A stretch of 64,000 nucleotides of DNA, taken from contig NZ_JABMCF010000035.1 in the NCBI RefSeq assembly GCF_013359815.1, forward strand, positions 248,001 through 312,000, in the 5' to 3' direction. Shown here one piece after another: positions 1 through 7,351 of this stretch; positions within the stretch are counted from its first letter, which is position 1; every line of letters starts with the position of its first letter. Below the pieces are notes generated by a model that worked only from the letters and a program-made list of their open reading frames with translations, was not told the origin of the DNA and ran no database searches. Position numbers and translations under genes: made by a program. This stretch comes from Curtobacterium flaccumfaciens (lineage in GTDB: Bacteria; Actinomycetota; Actinomycetes; Actinomycetales; Microbacteriaceae).

Positions 1-2
1 CG

Positions 3-449
3 ATGAACGTCGAACAGTCGCACCAGGACGTCCTGGACATCTTCGCCGCCGTGCGCTCGGTCGTCGGGCAGGACGGCTGGGGCGACGACGAACCCGCGTG
101 GTTCATCTGCGGCACCGGCGACCAGGAAGCCGCCCAGTACTCGTACTCGGCCGCACGCAGGCTCCCGCTCCCGGGCACGCCCGACCAGGTCGCCCAGCGC
201 GTCACGAAGGCGCTCGCTGCGATCGGGTACGACGGAGCCCGCGTGCAGCACGACGACACGCTGACGCCCGAGCGCACCGTCGTCAGCTACCCGAACGGCT
301 ACCTCGGTGGGACGGCAGGGGACGGTTTCGCCGTCCTGTTCCAGGCGTACGAGTCCCATGCGGACGTGTCCATCTACGGGCACTGTGTCCCGGGCCGGGC
401 CCCACGGTTCGGTGAGCCCCTCAACCCCCGCCCGACCGACCTACCGTGA
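3..449 (+). CDS. hypothetical protein (148 aa)
   Basis: I do not recognise this protein. It begins with ATG two bases into the window, so a longer upstream start cannot be excluded. It has no signal peptide or membrane segment and reads as a small soluble domain with a hydrophobic core (AVLFQAYESHADVSIYG) and a proline-rich tail. Codon use matches the strongly GC-rich third positions of neighbouring genes, which supports it as real. It converges on nagA with only 24 bases between. The sequence shows no function. Confidence 0.6.
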   Translation: MNVEQSHQDVLDIFAAVRSVVGQDGWGDDEPAWFICGTGDQEAAQYSYSAARRLPLPGTPDQVAQRVTKALAAIGYDGARVQHDDTLTPERTVVSYPNGYLGGTAGDGFAVLFQAYESHADVSIYGHCVPGRAPRFGEPLNPRPTDLP

Positions 450-473
450 CGTGTCCGAGCGAGCCGTGCGTGC

Positions 474-1640
474 TCAGCGCAGCTCGCGCCCGCCACCCCA
501 GACGCGCTCGACCTCGAGCGACGGCGTCAGCGCCACCATGTCGGCGGCGAACCCCGGCGCCAGCCGACCCAGACGGTCGCCGAGCCCCAGCGCTCCGGCC
601 GGCACGCTCGTCAGCGCCGCCACGGCCTCGGGCAGGGTCCGCCCGGCAAGCGAGACCGCGTTGCGGAGCGCCACGTCCTGCGTCAGCGTCGACCCCGCGA
701 TGGTCTCCGTCCCCGCCACGTGTGCGACGCCGTCGGTCACCGTGACGTCGAGCGACCCGAGCCGGTACGAGCCGTCCGCAGCGCCGGCGGCACCCATCGC
801 ATCGGTGATCAGCGCCACCCGACCCGGCGTCGCTCGGAAGAGCGTGTCCGCCACGACCGGGTGCACGTGCACGGTGTCCAGGATGAGCTCGAGCGTCACA
901 CGGTCGTCCGACACGGCGGCGCCGATCGGCCCCGGTGCGCGGTGGTGCAGCCCGGGCATCGCGTTGCAGGCGTGGGTCAGGATCGTCGCGCCGGCGTCGA
1001 ACGCGGCCCGCGCCTGGTCGTACGTGCCGACGGTGTGGCCGACGGCGACCGTGACGCCGGCGTCGACGAAGCGGCGGACGGCGTCGAGGGCTCCGGGCAG
1101 CTCGGGCGCGATCGTGACCTGGCGGATGACGCCCTCTCCCGCTTCGAGCAGGGCGTCGACCGCGGCGGGGGTCGGGTCGATCAGGAACGACTCGTTGTGG
1201 GCGCCCTTGTTGTGCGGGGACAGGAACGGTCCCTCCAGGTGCACACCGAGCACGAGCGGGTCGGTCGCCATCACGGCGCGGACGTGGGCCAGCGACGCCG
1301 CGAGCGCGGGGACCGGGTTCGCGACGAGCGACAGGACGGAGCGGGTCGTGCCGTGCGAACGGTGCATCGCGAGCGAACGGTCGAACGAGTCGTCCTCGTA
1401 CGCCTCGGTCGCCCCACCGTGTCCGTGCAGGTCCACGAATCCGGGCGTCAGGACCGCGTCGCCCAGGTCGACGACCCGGTCGGCCGCGGGGGCCTCGGGG
1501 CCGGAGCCGGTCGCGTGGATCGTGTCGCCGACGACCAGGACCCAGCCGTCGGCCGTGGTGCCGGCCGCGTCGACGACGCGGGCTGCGCGGACCAGCGTGC
1601 GCTGGGCCTCCTGGCCGGTCTGGAGGCCCGTGGTGCTCAT
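474..1640 (-). CDS. nagA: N-acetylglucosamine-6-phosphate deacetylase
   Basis: Amidohydrolase of 388 aa that would remove the acetyl group from GlcNAc-6-phosphate to give glucosamine-6-phosphate during cell-wall or chitin amino-sugar use. The metal-binding HxH is in VDLHGHGGATE, followed by the NagA signature GVHLEGPFLSPHNKGAHN. Later come a conserved VGHT, the THACNAM histidine and the LITDAMGAAG aspartate. An in-frame extension upstream would overlap the next gene and has no NagA similarity, so I start at ATG 1640 (MSTTGLQ). The start overlaps the stop of the upstream membrane protein by 4 bases, so the two are translationally coupled. Length is normal for the family. Confidence 0.93.
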   Translation of the reverse strand: MSTTGLQTGQEAQRTLVRAARVVDAAGTTADGWVLVVGDTIHATGSGPEAPAADRVVDLGDAVLTPGFVDLHGHGGATEAYEDDSFDRSLAMHRSHGTTRSVLSLVANPVPALAASLAHVRAVMATDPLVLGVHLEGPFLSPHNKGAHNESFLIDPTPAAVDALLEAGEGVIRQVTIAPELPGALDAVRRFVDAGVTVAVGHTVGTYDQARAAFDAGATILTHACNAMPGLHHRAPGPIGAAVSDDRVTLELILDTVHVHPVVADTLFRATPGRVALITDAMGAAGAADGSYRLGSLDVTVTDGVAHVAGTETIAGSTLTQDVALRNAVSLAGRTLPEAVAALTSVPAGALGLGDRLGRLAPGFAADMVALTPSLEVERVWGGGRELR

Positions 1641-2044
1641 GCGGTCTCCTTGCGGAACGCGATCACGCCGCTCAGGGCGGCGATCACGATGAAGACGATG
1701 CCGACGACCGGGTGGCCGATGGAGATCCAGGTCGCGCCTGCGGCGACGACCAGGGCGACCTCGACGATGGTCTTGCCGACGATGTCGGTCTCGATCGGGG
1801 AGCGCGGCGACCGGAAGAAGTACCAGACGACCGCGGCGAACAGGGGAGCCCCGACCATGAACAGGTAGCCGGGGAGCGGGAGCTGCCACGACCAGTAGCC
1901 CCAGAAGGCCAGGGACAGCAGGCCGAACGCCATCACGGCGATCCGCAGGATCATCCAGGCCTCGAACCGCCGTCGCGGCTGCCGGACGGCTGCCGGGTCG
2001 GGGACCGATTCCCAGTCGACGGGGGACTGCGGGGGGTTGGTCAT
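1637..2044 (-). CDS. YrdB-like DUF2568 membrane protein
   Basis: Protein of 135 aa with a charged N-terminal tail and four predicted membrane helices: ILRIAVMAFGLLSLAFWGYW, the segment around PGYLFMVGAPLFAAVVWYFF, VEVALVVAAGATWISIG and VVGIVFIVIAALSGVIAF. The four-helix pattern with RSPRS in the middle loop fits the YrdB/DUF2568 family, whose function is unknown. It overlaps nagA by 4 bases and lies 8 bases downstream of purU on the same strand, so the three genes may form one transcript. Confidence 0.75.
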   Translation of the reverse strand: MTNPPQSPVDWESVPDPAAVRQPRRRFEAWMILRIAVMAFGLLSLAFWGYWSWQLPLPGYLFMVGAPLFAAVVWYFFRSPRSPIETDIVGKTIVEVALVVAAGATWISIGHPVVGIVFIVIAALSGVIAFRKETA

Positions 2045-2052
2045 GGTGCTGC

Positions 2053-2913
2053 CTACTTGAAGATGATGGTGCGGGCGCCGTCGAGCAGGACGCGGTCCTC
2101 CGCGATCCAGCGCACCGCCTGGGTGAGCGTGCGGGACTCCTCGTCCTGCCCGATGGACACCAGCTCGGCCGGTTCCTTGGTGTGGTCGACGCGGACGACG
2201 TTCTGCTCGATGATCGGGCCCTCGTCGAGGTCGCTCGTCACGAAGTGCGCGGTCGCACCGATGAGCTTCACCCCGCGGGCATGCGCCTGCCGGTACGGGT
2301 TCGCGCCCTTGAAGCCGGGCAGGAACGAGTGGTGGATGTTCACGGCGCGCCCCTCGAGTGCTGCGCAGAGTTCGGGCGACAGGATCTGCATGTAGCGGGC
2401 GAGGACCACGAGCTCGATGTCGTGCTCCTCCACCGCCTGCAGCACGCGCCGCTCCATCTGCTCCTTCGACTCGGCGTCGGTGACCGGGCGGTGCTCGAAC
2501 GGCACGGAGTAGAACGCGGCGAGCTCGGACAGGTCCGCGTGGTTCGACAGCACGAGGGGGACCTCGATCGGCAGCTGTCCGCCGCGCTGCCGGTAGAGCA
2601 GGTCGTTCAGGCAGTGGCCCGCCTTCGACACGAGCACGAGGGTGCGCAGCGGACGCCCGACGACGTCGAGCTGCACGCGGGCGTCGTAGCGGGCGGCGAC
2701 GGGGGCGAGCGCGGCCTCGAAGGCGGCGCGGTCCACCGGCGCCATCACCTGGAGGCGCATGAAGAAGGTGTTCGTGTCGGCGCTGGAGAACTGCTGCGAC
2801 TCGGTGATGTTGCCCTGGGCGGCGACGATCGCTCCGGAGACGGCGTGCACGATCCCGGGCTGGTCGTCGCAGACGAGCGTCAGGGTCCAGTGCGTGGGGG
2901 TCGGGTCGGTCAC
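2053..2913 (-). CDS. purU: formyltetrahydrofolate deformylase
   Basis: PurU hydrolyses 10-formyl-tetrahydrofolate to formate and THF, balancing one-carbon pools. The N-terminal ~80 aa form an ACT domain (WTLTLVCDDQPGIVHAVSG). The rest is a formyltransferase fold with the catalytic Asn-His-Asp set in NIHHSFLPGFKGANPY and HFVTSDLDEGPIIEQ. I chose GTG 2913 (VTDPTPTHW), which gives 286 aa as usual for PurU. The longer frame runs into the inverted repeat at 2943-3003. One-carbon genes glyA and folD are elsewhere in the window. Confidence 0.92.
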   Translation of the reverse strand: MTDPTPTHWTLTLVCDDQPGIVHAVSGAIVAAQGNITESQQFSSADTNTFFMRLQVMAPVDRAAFEAALAPVAARYDARVQLDVVGRPLRTLVLVSKAGHCLNDLLYRQRGGQLPIEVPLVLSNHADLSELAAFYSVPFEHRPVTDAESKEQMERRVLQAVEEHDIELVVLARYMQILSPELCAALEGRAVNIHHSFLPGFKGANPYRQAHARGVKLIGATAHFVTSDLDEGPIIEQNVVRVDHTKEPAELVSIGQDEESRTLTQAVRWIAEDRVLLDGARTIIFK

Positions 2914-2942
2914 CGGATCAGGGTACCGGCCGCGGGGGAGGT

Positions 2943-3003
2943 GCTTCGTGAGCAGGAATGGTCGAGTGCGCCGCGGCGACTCGACCATTCGTGCTCACGA
3001 AGC
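2943..3003. repeat. inverted repeat, GCAGGAATGGTCG family, copy 1
   Basis: Two 25-base arms (2943-2967 and 2979-3003) match with a single mismatch around an 11-base loop. The arms carry the GTGAGCAGGAATGGTCG core found also near 9632 and 59476. The right arm contains the last codons and TGA stop of the MFS gene at 2995, so the element sits exactly between the purU start and the MFS end. It could form a strong RNA hairpin or cruciform; no T-run follows. Confidence 0.8.
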
Positions 3004-4422
3004 GTCAGCGTCGGGAGCAGCGGCGGTGGCGCGGGCGTCGGCGTCCCGCAGGCGGCGGTCGGCCAGGGTCAGCACCGTCAAGAGCACCGCGACGCCGAGG
3101 ATCACCCACGCCAGCACGTGCAGGTCCGGCGTCGTCGGGGCCTGGCCGAACACGCCACCGATGAGCGAGGATGCCGCGATCGCCCCGATGTACACCGCGG
3201 TGCGCGACAGCCCGGCCGCGGTGCCGATGTACTCCGCGGGGACGAGCCGGTACAGCGCCGCCTGGTTCGACACCGACGCCAGGGCCTGCGGCACCCCGAA
3301 CAGCGCCGGGGTCAGGGCGAGCAGGACGACGGGCGACCCGGTGTGCAGGAAGAGCAGGAGCACACCGCCCAGGATCGGCACCAGCGCGGCGACGACGAGC
3401 GGCCCGCGGATCGCGGTCTTGCGTGCGACCACGAACGAGGCCACCCCGGCGACGATCGCGGCCGGCAGCTGGATGTAGCCGGCGACGTCGCTCGGGTAGC
3501 CCGCGACGTCCTGCACCCACTGCGAGAACCCGTAGGTCATCGTGTAGGCGAGCAGGTAGGTCAGGAACAGGCGGCCGTAGGTCCGGGACAACGCGCCGTT
3601 CCGGGCGAGCAGCCGCACGTCGACGAACGGTCGCACGGCCCGCAGCTCCCACACCACCAGGGCGACGAGCAGCACGACGGCCACCGCGAGCAGCCACCAC
3701 AGCCCGGCGGACAGGTCGAGCAGGAAGACGAGCAGCGCCGAGACGGTCCCGGTCATCAGCACCATGCCGAGCGGGTCGAGCGCCTGCAGCACCGGCAGGT
3801 CAGCGTCGTCCCGCGGGCGCAGCCGGTCGGACGGCAGCCAGAGCGTCGCCACGACGATGCCGAACACCGCGAGCGGCACGTTCACCAGGAAGATCGCGTG
3901 CCAGCCGAACGCTGCGATGAGCGCCCCGCCGAGCGGCGGGCCGGCGGCGGCGGACACGAGCGACGTGATCGACAGCGCCCCGAGCACGAGCGGCGGCGTG
4001 GGCTTCCCGATCCGGACGGAGTGCTGTCGGAGCGTGGTGAGCGCCGCCGGGTACGCCGACGACGTCCCGATGCCGATGAGCACCCGGGCGAACACGGCCC
4101 CGCCGAACCCGGTCAGCACTTCGGGCACCACCCCGGCGATCCCGACGATGACGAGCCCGGTCAGGAACACCTTCTTCGGGCCGAACCGGTCGGCGAGCTT
4201 GCCCATCGTGGGCTGCGCGATCGCACTCGCCAGGTACAGGGCCGCGACGAGCCAGATCGCCTGCGCCGCACCGATGCCCAGGTCGCGGGAGATCGGGGTG
4301 AGGGCGACGGACACCATCGTGGTGTTGATCGGGTTGAGCAGGGGCCCGACGAGCACCGGGATGAGGAGCTTCGGGCCGAAGCCGCTGCCCGTGGTCGTGT
4401 CGGGGGTCGTGGTGGTGGACGT
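2995..4422 (-). CDS. MFS drug/multidrug transporter, ACG start
   Basis: Major facilitator transporter of about 475 aa, multispanning from TM1 (KLLIPVLVGPLLNPINTTMV) onward. Motif A appears as GKLADRFGPKKVF after TM2, typical of proton-driven exporters. The start is odd: no ATG, GTG or TTG occurs in frame between the upstream MarR gene and TM1. A good ribosome site GGAAGAAG is followed after 7 bases by ACG 4422, giving M(T)STTTTPDTTTG before TM1. The next canonical start, GTG 4356, would delete part of TM1. It lies 43 bases downstream of a MarR gene on the same strand, which suggests a MarR-controlled efflux operon. The substrate is unknown. Confidence 0.85.
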   Translation of the reverse strand, partial: TSTTTTPDTTTGSGFGPKLLIPVLVGPLLNPINTTMVSVALTPISRDLGIGAAQAIWLVAALYLASAIAQPTMGKLADRFGPKKVFLTGLVIVGIAGVVPEVLTGFGGAVFARVLIGIGTSSAYPAALTTLRQHSVRIGKPTPPLVLGALSITSLVSAAAGPPLGGALIAAFGWHAIFLVNVPLAVFGIVVATLWLPSDRLRPRDDADLPVLQALDPLGMVLMTGTVSALLVFLLDLSAGLWWLLAVAVVLLVALVVWELRAVRPFVDVRLLARNGALSRTYGRLFLTYLLAYTMTYGFSQWVQDVAGYPSDVAGYIQLPAAIVAGVASFVVARKTAIRGPLVVAALVPILGGVLLLFLHTGSPVVLLALTPALFGVPQALASVSNQAALYRLVPAEYIGTAAGLSRTAVYIGAIAASSLIGGVFGQAPTTPDLHVLAWVILGVAVLLTVLTLADRRLRDADARATAAAPDADAS

Positions 4423-4465
4423 GAGAGTGCTTCTTCCGGTTGCAGGACTGGGCGAGGGGTGCGAG

Positions 4466-4900
4466 TCAGGGATCGACGATCGGCCCGAGCAGGTCCATCG
4501 CCCGCGCGACGACGCGGCGGTCCGTCTCGGGCAGGGTCGCGAGCCGCTCGGCGAGCTCGCGGTTCCGCGCGGCCCAGGCGGTCTGGCGTGCGTCCCGACC
4601 GGCCGCCGTCGCGCTGACGATCGCCCGCCGGCCGTCCGTCGGGTCGGCCTGCCGCTCGGCCAGGCCGAGGTCGACGAGGGCCTGGACGGTCGCGCCCATC
4701 GACTGCGGTCGGACACCCTCGGCTCGCGCCAGGTCGGCGATGGTGGCCGGCCCGTGCCGCAGCAGGCGTCCGAGGGCGGCGGTCTGCGACGCCGTGACGT
4801 CGTCCGACTTCGAGGCCAGCAACGACCGCCGCAGTCGTCCGTGCATCGTCAGCACGGCGTCGGCCAGGTCGGTCGGGTCGGTCTCCGGTGCGTCGGTCAC
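4466..4900 (-). CDS. MarR-family regulator
   Basis: Winged-helix MarR regulator of 144 aa. The core TIADLARAEGVRPQSMGATVQALVDLGLAERQ is the recognition helix region, followed by the wing DPTDGRRAIVSATAAG. It starts with ATG (MTDAPETDP) and is directly upstream of the MFS exporter on the same strand. By family precedent it is a ligand-responsive repressor of its own operon. A GCAAGTTTGC palindrome and a TCTGATATC half-site lie in the 55-base gap upstream. Confidence 0.88.
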   Translation of the reverse strand: MTDAPETDPTDLADAVLTMHGRLRRSLLASKSDDVTASQTAALGRLLRHGPATIADLARAEGVRPQSMGATVQALVDLGLAERQADPTDGRRAIVSATAAGRDARQTAWAARNRELAERLATLPETDRRVVARAMDLLGPIVDP

Positions 4901-4932
4901 GCCCGGAGGCTAGTCCGTCACCAGCCCGCCTT

Positions 4933-4953
4933 GCAAGTTTGCCTTCTGATATC
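4933..4953. promoter_or_regulatory. candidate MarR operators
   Basis: The 55-base gap between the two MarR genes holds GCAAGTTTGC (4933-4942, an imperfect palindrome) and then TCTGATATC (4945-4953). The latter exactly matches half of the palindrome in front of the second MarR gene at 5432-5463. The second MarR may therefore also touch the promoter of the first MarR-exporter pair. Confidence 0.45.
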
Positions 4954-4955
4954 GC

Positions 4956-5411
4956 TCAGGGAACGGCGGACCCGTCGTCGCCCGCGTCCGGCTCGAGCAG
5001 CGGGAGCAGGGTCGCCGAGATCGGTTCCGCACCGTCGCCGAACCACGCGTTGCTCGCCCGGACGATCGGGTGGGCGCGTGCCAGCAGCGCCTCGCCCTGG
5101 TCGGTCAGCCGCATCCGGGAGGCCCGTCCCCGGCCCGGTGCGGCGCCCCGCTCCACGAGTCCCCGCGTCGAGAGCCCTCCGACGAGCGTCGTCATGCTCT
5201 GCGGTCGGACGCCGACCGCTCGCGCCAGGTCGGCCTGGCTGAGCTCGCCCGCCGCCGCGAGCTGGATGAGCGCCCCGAACTCCACGGGTGTCAACCCGAG
5301 CGGCGCCAGCTCGGCCGCGAGCCGGCGGGAGAGCGTCCGTGCGGCCCGGATCACCGTCCACGCCACGATGCCGTCGACGTCGTCGCGCGGGGCTGGGAGT
5401 TCCTGGGGCAC
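4956..5411 (-). CDS. MarR-family regulator
   Basis: MarR protein of 151 aa. Its winged helix includes ELSQADLARAVGVRPQSMTTLVGGLSTRGLVERG and the wing GRGRASRMRLTDQG. It is divergent from the NmrA-like oxidoreductase at 5487 and tandem to the first MarR gene, with 43% or so visual identity in the helix region. The palindrome at 5432-5463 between the divergent genes is the obvious operator, so autorepression plus control of the reductase is likely. Confidence 0.88.
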   Translation of the reverse strand: MPQELPAPRDDVDGIVAWTVIRAARTLSRRLAAELAPLGLTPVEFGALIQLAAAGELSQADLARAVGVRPQSMTTLVGGLSTRGLVERGAAPGRGRASRMRLTDQGEALLARAHPIVRASNAWFGDGAEPISATLLPLLEPDAGDDGSAVP

Positions 5412-5431
5412 GGGGCGATCGTACCGGCGTA

Positions 5432-5463
5432 CGTTCTGGTATCAGGAAACTGATATCAGAACG
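5432..5463. promoter_or_regulatory. MarR operator palindrome
   Basis: Arms of 14 bases, CGTTCTGGTATCAG (5432-5445) and CTGATATCAGAACG (5450-5463), pair with one mismatch around GAAA. The element lies in the 75-base divergent promoter between the second MarR gene and the NmrA-like gene. The half-site TCTGATATC recurs at 4945-4953. Confidence 0.72.
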
Positions 5464-5486
5464 GGTCAGCGGGACGAGGAGCAGAC

Positions 5487-6359
5487 ATGGGCGAGATCGT
5501 GGCGGTCACCGGCGTGACCGGGGACGTCGGGGGCAAGACTGCGGAGCTGCTGCGGGCGGCCGGGGTGACGGTGCGTGCCGTGGTCCGACGGCCCGAACAG
5601 GTCGACGCGCTCCGGGCGCGGGGCATCGACGGCCGTCTGGCCGACCTGGACGACGAGGACGCGCTCACCGCGGCGCTCGACGGGGTCGACCGGTCCTTCC
5701 TCGTGACGCCGGTCAGCCAGCGGCAGCGCGAGCAGGGCGCCACCGGGGTCCGTGCGGCGCAGCGTGCAGGGATCGGCCGGATCGTGCAGCTGTCGGGCGG
5801 GGACGCCGCCGAGCACTCCCCGATGTCGTGGGCGAGCGCCGCCTGGCACATCGACCGGTTGGTGCGCGAGAGCGGGCTGGCGTGGACGATCCTGCACCCC
5901 TCGTCGTTCATGACGAACGTGCGGCCCTCGGCGCCGGCGATCCGACGGGGGTGGTTCCCGCACACCACGGGCCGCGGGGTGATCGGCTGGATCGACACCG
6001 AGGACATCGCTCGGACCGCCGCCCGGGTGCTGACGGGGGACGTACACGACGGCACCGAACCGGTGCTCACCGGGCCGGACCTGCTCGACGCGCGCGGTGT
6101 CGCCGCCGCGCTCGCCACCGGGCTCGGCCGACCCGTGCGCGCCCTGCACCTGCCGAGCCGGGTCTACGCCGGCGTGCTGCGCCTGAGCGGGGTGCCCGCC
6201 TGGCAGGCCGAGGGGCTCCGGCAGCAGTTCGGCCGGGTCGTCCGCCGTGGCCTCGACGGCGTCGACGTGATGAGCGACGACGTCCTGCGCATCACCGGCA
6301 CCGCACCCCGGAGCCTGGCCGACTGGGCGCGAGCCCACCGCGACGACCTGCTGGGGTGA
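5487..6359 (+). CDS. NmrA-like NAD(P)-binding oxidoreductase
   Basis: Protein of 290 aa with an N-terminal Rossmann fold: VAVTGVTGDVGGKTAELL is the GxxGxxG dinucleotide motif, and the following strand ends in VRRP, suggesting NADP preference. The conserved GIGRIVQLSG strand and the WTILHPSSFMTN segment fit the NmrA/QOR2 atypical short-chain dehydrogenases, which sense redox or reduce quinones. It has a good GAGGAG ribosome site and lies divergent from a MarR gene across a palindromic operator. A stress-inducible quinone reductase is the likeliest role, by inference. Confidence 0.85.
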   Translation: MGEIVAVTGVTGDVGGKTAELLRAAGVTVRAVVRRPEQVDALRARGIDGRLADLDDEDALTAALDGVDRSFLVTPVSQRQREQGATGVRAAQRAGIGRIVQLSGGDAAEHSPMSWASAAWHIDRLVRESGLAWTILHPSSFMTNVRPSAPAIRRGWFPHTTGRGVIGWIDTEDIARTAARVLTGDVHDGTEPVLTGPDLLDARGVAAALATGLGRPVRALHLPSRVYAGVLRLSGVPAWQAEGLRQQFGRVVRRGLDGVDVMSDDVLRITGTAPRSLADWARAHRDDLLG

Positions 6360-6401
6360 CCCGTCGCGCCGGAGGTGATCCGGGCCTCCAGGCCGTGGCC
6401 G

Positions 6402-6875
6402 TCAGCGCGACGTGAGCGTGACGACCAGGTGTTCCTGCACGTAGCCGAGCCAGTCGTAGACGTCGCGCAGGCCGACGCCCGCGTCGGCCTCGACCGAGCG
6501 CTCCTCGTCGTCGGCGTCCTCGATGCCCAGCCGGTCGGCGATCGTCAGCCGCAGGTCGGTGAGGGTGCGGAGCCACGCCTGCTCGTCCTCGGCGTCGAGT
6601 GAACCGTCGCGGGTGCCCGTCAGCCAGTCGTGCACGATCGAGGCGTTCGTCGTCTTCTGCGTGAGCAGGTCGGACTGCGTGTACTTCCGGAACTCCGCGC
6701 TCGCCTCGTCGTCGTCGGGGTAGGCGTCCGGGAACATCCGCTCGCTGAGCGGGTCGGTGGACAGGTCGCCACCGAGCACCTGCCGCAGCTGCTCGGTGAG
6801 CGAGGCGAGCAGGTCGCGCTCGCCGGAGGACAGGCCGAGGTGGACGCCGTCGGCGCGGCGGACGAACGGGATCAC
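6402..6875 (-). CDS. DUF2017 protein
   Basis: Protein of 157 aa (start GTG 6875, [10 protein letters not shown]) matching the DUF2017 pattern found next to clpS in actinobacteria. It has an N-terminal strand [19 protein letters not shown], an acidic middle ([17 protein letters not shown]) and a helical C-terminus ([17 protein letters not shown]). It overlaps the clpS stop by 4 bases (GTGA), so the two are coupled. Function is unknown; the conserved pairing suggests a role with Clp proteolysis. Confidence 0.85.
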   Translation of the reverse strand: MIPFVRRADGVHLGLSSGERDLLASLTEQLRQVLGGDLSTDPLSERMFPDAYPDDDEASAEFRKYTQSDLLTQKTTNASIVHDWLTGTRDGSLDAEDEQAWLRTLTDLRLTIADRLGIEDADDEERSVEADAGVGLRDVYDWLGYVQEHLVVTLTSR

Positions 6876-7177
6876 GCTTCGGGGGCCTTGTCGACGGTCG
6901 CCTGCAGCCCGTAGCCGTGCATGGACTGCACGTGGGCCTCCATCGACTCGCGCGGGCCCGTCGCCACGATCGCCCGGCCGTCGTCGTTGACCTGGTGCAT
7001 GAGCCGCTCGGCCTGCTCGCGAGAGAACCCGAAGTGCCGCTGGAAGACGTAGGTGACGTACGACATCAGGTTCACCGGGTCGTCCCACACCACCGTGACC
7101 CACGGGGTATCCGCCCGCGCACTGGTCCGTTCGTCCGTGGTGGTCCGTTCGTCCACGTCGGGCGAGAGCAGCGTCAT
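6872..7177 (-). CDS. clpS: ATP-dependent Clp protease adaptor
   Basis: ClpS delivers N-degron substrates to the ClpAP or ClpCP protease. The 101-aa protein has the usual disordered N-terminal extension, then the ClpS core [20 protein letters not shown] with the conserved D-D-x-N substrate-binding loop, and [21 protein letters not shown] use ATG 7177; longer in-frame starts run into the glyA riboswitch. It is divergent from glyA. Confidence 0.93.
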   Translation of the reverse strand: MTLLSPDVDERTTTDERTSARADTPWVTVVWDDPVNLMSYVTYVFQRHFGFSREQAERLMHQVNDDGRAIVATGPRESMEAHVQSMHGYGLQATVDKAPEA

Positions 7178-7186
7178 GCATCCAGG

Positions 7187-7216
7187 GTGACACAGGGTGC
7201 GGTGGCTCGGTACGAT
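7187..7216 (+). promoter_or_regulatory. glyA promoter
   Basis: A GTGACA -35 (7187-7192) and TACGAT -10 (7211-7216) are separated by 18 bases. The predicted transcription start (~7222) falls right at the 5' end of the ZTP riboswitch. Confidence 0.65.
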
Positions 7217-7298
7217 CGTCAGGTCGCGACTGGCGTTGGATGGGTCACCATCGGGGAGCGACAAAGACACGGTGCGCGGCCGTACGCCTGGGCTGCAC
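7217..7298 (+). ncRNA. ZTP (pfl) riboswitch upstream of glyA
   Basis: The leader has the diagnostic pfl-motif pieces in order: GGTCGCGACTGGCG (7222-7235), then TGGGTCACCATCGGGGAGCG (7241-7260), a variable spacer, and the 3' element CCGTACGCCTGGGC (7280-7293). The class binds ZTP/ZMP, a signal of 10-formyl-THF shortage, and typically controls purine and one-carbon genes. That fits glyA-folD exactly. There is no T-run. A hairpin at 7314-7337 sits just before the ribosome site GTAGGAG, which suggests translational control. Confidence 0.88.
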
Positions 7299-7313
7299 CG
7301 ACCGACCGTCCGA

Positions 7314-7337
7314 GTGCGACCAGCTGGTCGTCCGCAC
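7314..7337 (+). promoter_or_regulatory. hairpin between riboswitch and glyA
   Basis: GTGCG/CGCAC flank the perfect palindrome GACCAGCTGGTC (7318-7329). It lies between the ZTP aptamer and the glyA ribosome site (7341-7347) and could be the expression platform. Confidence 0.5.
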
Positions 7338-7351
7338 ACCGTAGGAGTCCC

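Noticed and set aside
2182..4617. An 811-aa open frame on the plus strand
   Set aside because: It is antisense to purU and the MFS gene and has the Arg/Glu/His/Gly composition of a shadow frame.
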